In this document: positions 60,697 to 64,000 of the stretch, piece by piece
Position numbering within the stretch: the first letter of the stretch is position 1
How the letters are laid out: each line of letters opens with the position of its first letter
Source of the DNA: Hahella sp.
GTDB taxonomy: Bacteria; Pseudomonadota; Gammaproteobacteria; Pseudomonadales; Oleiphilaceae
Direction: 5' to 3'
Assembly: GCA_028280065.1 (NCBI GenBank)
Contig: JANQMN010000076.1
Coordinates: 1 to 64,000, forward strand
DNA: 64,000 nucleotides
The notes under the pieces: generated by a model
Database searches by the model: none
What the model saw: the letters and a program-made list of their open reading frames with translations, nothing else
Told to the model about the DNA's origin: nothing
Translations under genes and position numbers: made by a program

Positions 60697-61384
60697 TATT
60701 AAATGATCCTTGTACAACAGAAATGAAAAACACTAGTGGTTGGTTTTTATATTCTTGTTTTAAGTGTTGGAGCTTGGGTGAATACCCTTGCACCGTTGCT
60801 TAAACCAGTGCGCACTGGTTTTGTGCCCAATAGTAGCCGGGAGCTCTATTTTGGGTCAGCGAGAATCTTACAATTTTCTTAACTATAGTTACAGCAACGT
60901 AACAATAGTTTTTAAAAAAAAGTTCGATTTCACGACCATTTACAGTAAATTTTTTTTGCTGTAAGTCAAAAAATGATACGAGATTCACTTTTTTAGACTC
61001 ATTAGTTATGAGATTCCGTTTAATTAGATTAACTAACAACGGGGTCATCACGTTTACAACTCCAAAAATTTCCAAATTAAAGCCGGGGCATTTGTAACTA
61101 CTGACACCAATTCCATGCGCCAAATTAACGAGTCGTAATATAGCAAATCACATGCCAATAACTTCAGGCTATAAAGTTAGTATTTTCGGTTATTTAGCAT
61201 GGAGATGGTGCAACTCTTAGAAACAGCGTTAAGTTTTGGGGCAAACCAAACAGTTCGAATAAAAACTTCCAAGGATAGGACGAATATGCCGCCTCTTAAC
61301 TTGATCTATGAAAATAACTGAAAAGTGCCCTGTTTGGTTCGCCAGCCTATACTGAAAGCTGAGAAATGAAACTGGAGAAGTTGA
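60697..61384. other. Regulatory region between the receptor and an exported-protein gene
   Basis: 688 bp, very AT-rich. It should contain the receptor promoter; two dyads lie here (60881-60910, and TTACAG/CTGTAA near 60942-60965). A minus-strand open frame at 60800-61123 lacks a ribosome-binding site and has non-coding composition, so I do not call it. GGAGAAG precedes the ATG at 61385. Confidence 0.5.
60881..60910. promoter_or_regulatory. Candidate operator upstream of the receptor gene
   Basis: AACTATAGTTAC and GTAACAATAGTT form a dyad of 12-bp arms (11 of 12 match) around a 6-bp spacer, about 190 bp upstream of the receptor start. The regulator is unknown; no repressor gene is adjacent. 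Confidence 0.45.
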
Positions 61385-61924
61385 ATGATAATCAGGACCA
61401 GCACATTATTTTTGCTCATTTTAGGACTGAGCATTAACCTTGCGGCAGACGCAGAAGAATTACCTCTGACAAAAGAACTAACACCTCTCAAACCATTTAT
61501 AGGTAAGACTTGGAGAGGAGAATTCAGCCACTCGACGCAAGAAAATCCGGCTGTCGATATTTCCCGATGGGAGCGCACCTTGAATGGTCAAGCAGTGCGT
61601 ATCCTGCATTCGTTAAACCAAGGTGAATATGTTGGAGAAACCATTGTATTTTGGGACAAATACAAGCAAAGCCTCGTGTACTACTACTTCACCTCTGCAG
61701 GTTTTCACACCAACGGGACATTTACTTTCGAGGACAATCAATTTACCGCCCATGAAATGGTCACAGGTAATAGCAACGGCATCACTGAAGTGAGATCAAC
61801 GGGTAAACTGATAAGTCCGGGCAAATGGCAGAATCAGGCGTCCTACCTGAAAGACGGTAAATGGGTCGATGGCCATTCCGCCACTTATGTTGAAGATCCG
61901 AATGCAGTGGTAGTATTCCGATAA
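61385..61924 (+). CDS. Exported protein of unknown function
   Basis: 179 residues. Signal peptide (TSTLFLLILGLSINLAADAE), then a beta-rich domain: LKPFIGKTWRGEFSHSTQEN, RWERTLNGQAVRILHSLNQG, VGETIVFWDKYKQSLVYYYF. The pattern of conserved Trp and Gly resembles lipocalin-like DUF1579-type proteins, which is only a similarity of style. GGAGAAG precedes the ATG. No clear operon partner. Confidence 0.75.
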   Translation: MIIRTSTLFLLILGLSINLAADAEELPLTKELTPLKPFIGKTWRGEFSHSTQENPAVDISRWERTLNGQAVRILHSLNQGEYVGETIVFWDKYKQSLVYYYFTSAGFHTNGTFTFEDNQFTAHEMVTGNSNGITEVRSTGKLISPGKWQNQASYLKDGKWVDGHSATYVEDPNAVVVFR

Positions 61925-61983
61925 TTTTTCATTACCAAACACCATAAATACTATCGTTGTTTACTTTGGAGGCATCACGCACC

Positions 61984-62658
61984 ATGCGTTACCCCTTTTT
62001 ACTGACAACCGCCTTTCTTCTCCTTTGTTTTTCAAGCACCGGCAATGCAGAAATTACAGTTCTCGAAAAACTCAGCGAATGCAAAGGCATCCCAGATGAC
62101 CAAAGCCGTTTAACCTGCTTTGATAAGCTTGCGGATGCAATGCTCCCAGACTCTGAAAAAGTCGCCGAAAGCCTGGCGTCCAACGAAACTCCATCGCCGA
62201 GTGCCGAATCCGGTCTTGCTGTAGCAGCCCCTAATGCTTTTGCCTCTGTTCCTGATAAAAGTAACGTAACAAGGAAACCCCACGCATCAGAGCACGCGGA
62301 TACAGCTACACCCTCCAATGAATCAGAATCAAACCTCGCTAGCGTAAGCGAGGCAGCATCGCTGCCCGAGATAGAACAAAACGATAAAAATGATGAGTTT
62401 GGCGCGGAAACCATGCGCGGCCGAGACAACAGCGGCGAACCTCAATCCCTTAACGCCGTCGTCACCAAAGTGAAGAAAAACGCTTTCAAAAAACTTCGAA
62501 TCACACTGGATAACGGTCAAGAGTGGAAACAACACGATTCCAAACGCTTTTCATTAGCGAAGGGGGACAAAGTAACTATCGAAAAAGGAGTTCTCACATC
62601 CTACTTTTTAACCAAAGAGGGTTCGGATCTGCGGATGAAGGTGAAAAGAACGAAATAA
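61984..62658 (+). CDS. Exported protein with Cys-pair N-terminus
   Basis: 224 residues from ATG 61984 so that the signal peptide (YPFLLTTAFLLLCFSSTGNA) is N-terminal; an upstream start adds nine residues. The mature N-terminus KLSECKGIPDDQSRLTCFDK is a frequent small domain in gammaproteobacterial exported proteins and holds two Cys. A Ser/Glu/Ala-rich low-complexity linker follows, then a C-terminal beta domain (VVTKVKKNAFKKLRITLDNG, WKQHDSKRFSLAKGDKVTIE). Function unknown. Confidence 0.75.
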   Translation: MRYPFLLTTAFLLLCFSSTGNAEITVLEKLSECKGIPDDQSRLTCFDKLADAMLPDSEKVAESLASNETPSPSAESGLAVAAPNAFASVPDKSNVTRKPHASEHADTATPSNESESNLASVSEAASLPEIEQNDKNDEFGAETMRGRDNSGEPQSLNAVVTKVKKNAFKKLRITLDNGQEWKQHDSKRFSLAKGDKVTIEKGVLTSYFLTKEGSDLRMKVKRTK

Positions 62659-62986
62659 CTATTGCGTGTCATCCGTAGATGGTTTCTACCTCTATGGAAT
62701 ATAGATCTCTGCCACTTCGCTTTGACCGCTCCAACCTATTGAACTTAATAGGTGTATGCCTTTCCAATACAGTTACGATCCAAGTTAAACCACTTGAAAC
62801 TTAGGACTAATCCATATGGATAAGTCCTTTTTATATAATCAACTTGCCGGGTTGAGACAATAGAAAATATCTCACAGTCCTTTGAGATATTTCTTACACA
62901 AAATTACGCTTTTCTCTCATTCAATCACAAAAATAATCTAAATATACTGACGGCGTATTATAGGTAACGGACTACAGATCGTACTG
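62659..62986. other. Intergenic region with two terminator-like hairpins
   Basis: 328 bp. Holds the strong hairpin at 62803-62832 and a second stem (AAATATCTC/GAGATATTT, 62863-62893). No gene. AT content rises sharply toward 62987, and base composition from here to the window end differs from the rest, consistent with acquired DNA. Confidence 0.5.
62803..62832 (+). terminator. Intrinsic terminator
   Basis: AGGACTAATCCATATGGATA continuing AGTCCT is a 26-bp near-perfect palindrome followed by TTTTT. It probably ends the transcript of the gene at 61984. Confidence 0.75.
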
Positions 62987-63190
62987 ATGGGACTCTTCCG
63001 CGAACAAGTAATAAATCGACAAGCAAACCGCCTGCATGGCGATGTGTTACTACTTCCAAAGTTATCTCATTCATTAATCGTTGGATTCCTTCTCGCTTGG
63101 GTTTTAGCCGTGGCTGTATGGCTAACCCAAGGTACATATACAAGAAAAGAAACCGTTTCCGGCTGGATAGAACCTAATAGTGGGTTGAGG
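62987..63190 (+). pseudogene. Truncated CvaA/RaxA-type HlyD secretion protein gene
   Basis: The first 66 codons read MGLFREQVINRQANRLHGDV, then a transmembrane helix (HSLIVGFLLAWVLAVAVWLT) and QGTYTRKETVSGWIEPNSGL. This is the typical N-terminus of bacteriocin-type HlyD membrane-fusion proteins: LFRxEVxxxxxxRLxGxVLL, membrane helix, YTRKExVxGWxxPxxGL. After SGL the match stops abruptly near 63186-63192 and the frame runs on with unrelated residues to 63271. The periplasmic hairpin and C-terminal part (about 300 residues) are missing. The remainder is a deletion product. Confidence 0.8.
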
Positions 63191-63341
63191 CGCAGGTCTA
63201 GCTGGAGCCGGCAGAGTTATCCAAGCGGGTTTTGGTACCGTTTATGGAACTATTTCTGGTTTTTTTGCTGAAAAGGCAGCATCTTACGGTAGTACTGGGA
63301 CTGAAAAGTTCAAGGGTAAGTATGAGTACAGTACAAAGTAA
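63189..63341 (+). pseudogene. Gly-rich bacteriocin-like C-terminal fragment
   Basis: In a frame shifted from the HlyD remnant and directly after a TGA (63186-63188), 50 codons read GAGLAGAGRVIQAGFGTVYG, then TISGFFAEKAASYGSTGTEK and end KYEYSTK before TAA. There is no start codon. The Gly/Ala-rich hydrophobic stretch followed by a polar tail resembles the mature C-terminal part of class II bacteriocins/microcins. Its place next to a bacteriocin exporter fragment supports that reading, but the identification is by composition only. Confidence 0.4.
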
Positions 63342-63380
63342 TGTTAGATTTGCATCGCAAATCTAAAAACCAGAACTATT

Positions 63381-63414
63381 AACAAAGCGCCCCAAAAACT
63401 TTTTGGGGCTTGTT
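63381..63414. terminator. Hairpin after the bacteriocin-like fragment
   Basis: GCCCCAAAAA-C-TTTTTGGGGC is a 10-bp perfect stem, extended by AACAA/TTGTT. It lies 47 nt after the stop at 63341. A following T run is missing, so termination efficiency is uncertain. Confidence 0.5.
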
Positions 63415-63532
63415 GATATGGATGTTAAAACTTTTGAGAAAGGAATTAATCTGAAAATTTTCATCTGGCAGCACAAGAGGACAAAAAATCGAAGTGCAAA
63501 AGTTTCTATATATAAAATGAAGAGATCTTCTA

Positions 63533-63748
63533 ATGCTTAAACTGTCAAAATACAATTTGCCCAAGCTTATTTTTTACTTCTGCACCATCGGTATTATTGG
63601 GGGGTGCTTAATCGGTGCGGTTAATTTATTAATTGAAATCGATCTATTTAAGGCCAATGGGGGAATTCTAGGATTTATGGTTATATCTTTGATAGTTGCA
63701 ATAGCAGTTTACTATCTAGATAAATATGAATCATGGTTCACTACTTAA
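63533..63748 (+). CDS. Small two-helix membrane protein, possibly immunity-like
   Basis: 71 residues. Two predicted transmembrane helices (LIFYFCTIGIIGGCLIGAVN and GGILGFMVISLIVAIAVYYL) with a short charged tail. Small two- or three-helix proteins next to bacteriocin genes are often immunity proteins, and the preceding sequences are remnants of such a locus. No sequence match is recognised. The ribosome-binding site is weak (GAGATCTTCT). Confidence 0.5.
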   Translation: MLKLSKYNLPKLIFYFCTIGIIGGCLIGAVNLLIEIDLFKANGGILGFMVISLIVAIAVYYLDKYESWFTT

Positions 63749-64000
63749 CCACCCCTAAAAAGCCAAGTCGTTAGCTGATCATCAATGCAGATTACGTTTC
63801 CAATTGTCGGTCACCGCTTTTTATAAGTTGGGCTGTTCACAGAATATTATAAAGTGCGATTAGACATAGCAAAGGATATAGGAGCCCAAAAAGCTGCTAT
63901 GTGTTGCGAAAGTGATCAGTATCGGCATTATTTCATGCCGACACTGCGCCACACCAACAAAGCAGTATCGAGAGTCAAACGCCTAGCCTTTGGCAAAATG

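Noticed and set aside
60800-61123. 107-residue frame on the minus strand upstream of the receptor
   Set aside because: No ribosome-binding site, composition of AT-rich intergenic DNA, and it covers likely promoter and operator sequence.
63899-64000. Open frame starting ATG and running off the right edge (34 codons)
   Set aside because: GGAG is too far upstream and no family is recognisable; the sequence ends before it can be judged.

Overview
The window looks like chromosomal DNA of a marine-type gammaproteobacterium (Pseudomonadales, Oceanospirillales or Cellvibrionales neighbourhood). The block mltD - gloB - methyltransferase - rnhA - dnaQ - fimL is arranged as in Pseudomonas and relatives. 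It is accompanied by sohB, tatD, a PilZ-domain gene, an SCP2-domain gene and a TtpC-type TonB cluster. No rRNA, tRNA, CRISPR array or intact transposase was seen.

Region 1 (1-16216) is the most unusual part. Nine or more genes run leftward from 9935: a PD40 beta-propeller lipoprotein with two c-type heme motifs, an SH3/beta-barrel protein, a second beta-barrel protein, a TlpA-like thioredoxin, a DUF4266 lipoprotein with a Gly/Cys tail, a DUF3570 barrel, a small exported protein, an exported TPR protein and a TPR lipoprotein cut by the window edge. Three genes run rightward from 10765: a heme-motif protein, a LamG lipoprotein with two heme motifs, and a Tat-exported protein resembling DUF1501. 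The divergent gap holds a 179-bp MITE-like element. Every product carries an export signal. I read it as one uncharacterised envelope or surface system that uses c-type hemes and a dedicated thiol redox protein.

Region 2 (16217-23518) is accessory and partly decayed. It holds HAD, nucleotidyltransferase, MazG-like, LysE and HEFFH-metalloprotease genes, a lipoprotein, a GrpB pseudogene with one nonsense codon, palindromic repeats and a candidate small RNA.

Region 3 (23519-34693) has an AraC regulator, a hotdog thioesterase, an MMPL transporter fused to a LolA-like domain, and a DUF1302-like barrel, probably one lipid-export set. A VOC protein/AraC-GyrI pair, a serine-hydrolase lipoprotein and a sensor histidine kinase broken by an internal deletion follow.

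Region 4 (34694-52496) is mostly housekeeping: a periplasmic binding protein, an LDH/MDH-fold dehydrogenase with Val at the specificity position, a methyltransferase, TatD, PilZ, ZnuA under a clear Zur box, AcuI/YhdH, SohB, an SCP2 protein, FimL, DnaQ, RNase HI, GloB, MltD and an HDOD protein.

Region 5 (52497-64000) has a complete DUF3450 - TtpC/ExbB - ExbB - ExbD - TonB - TPR cluster on the minus strand, with a TonB-dependent receptor beside it. Then come two small exported proteins and the remains of a bacteriocin (microcin) export locus: a truncated CvaA/HlyD gene, a Gly-rich bacteriocin-like reading frame and a two-helix membrane protein.
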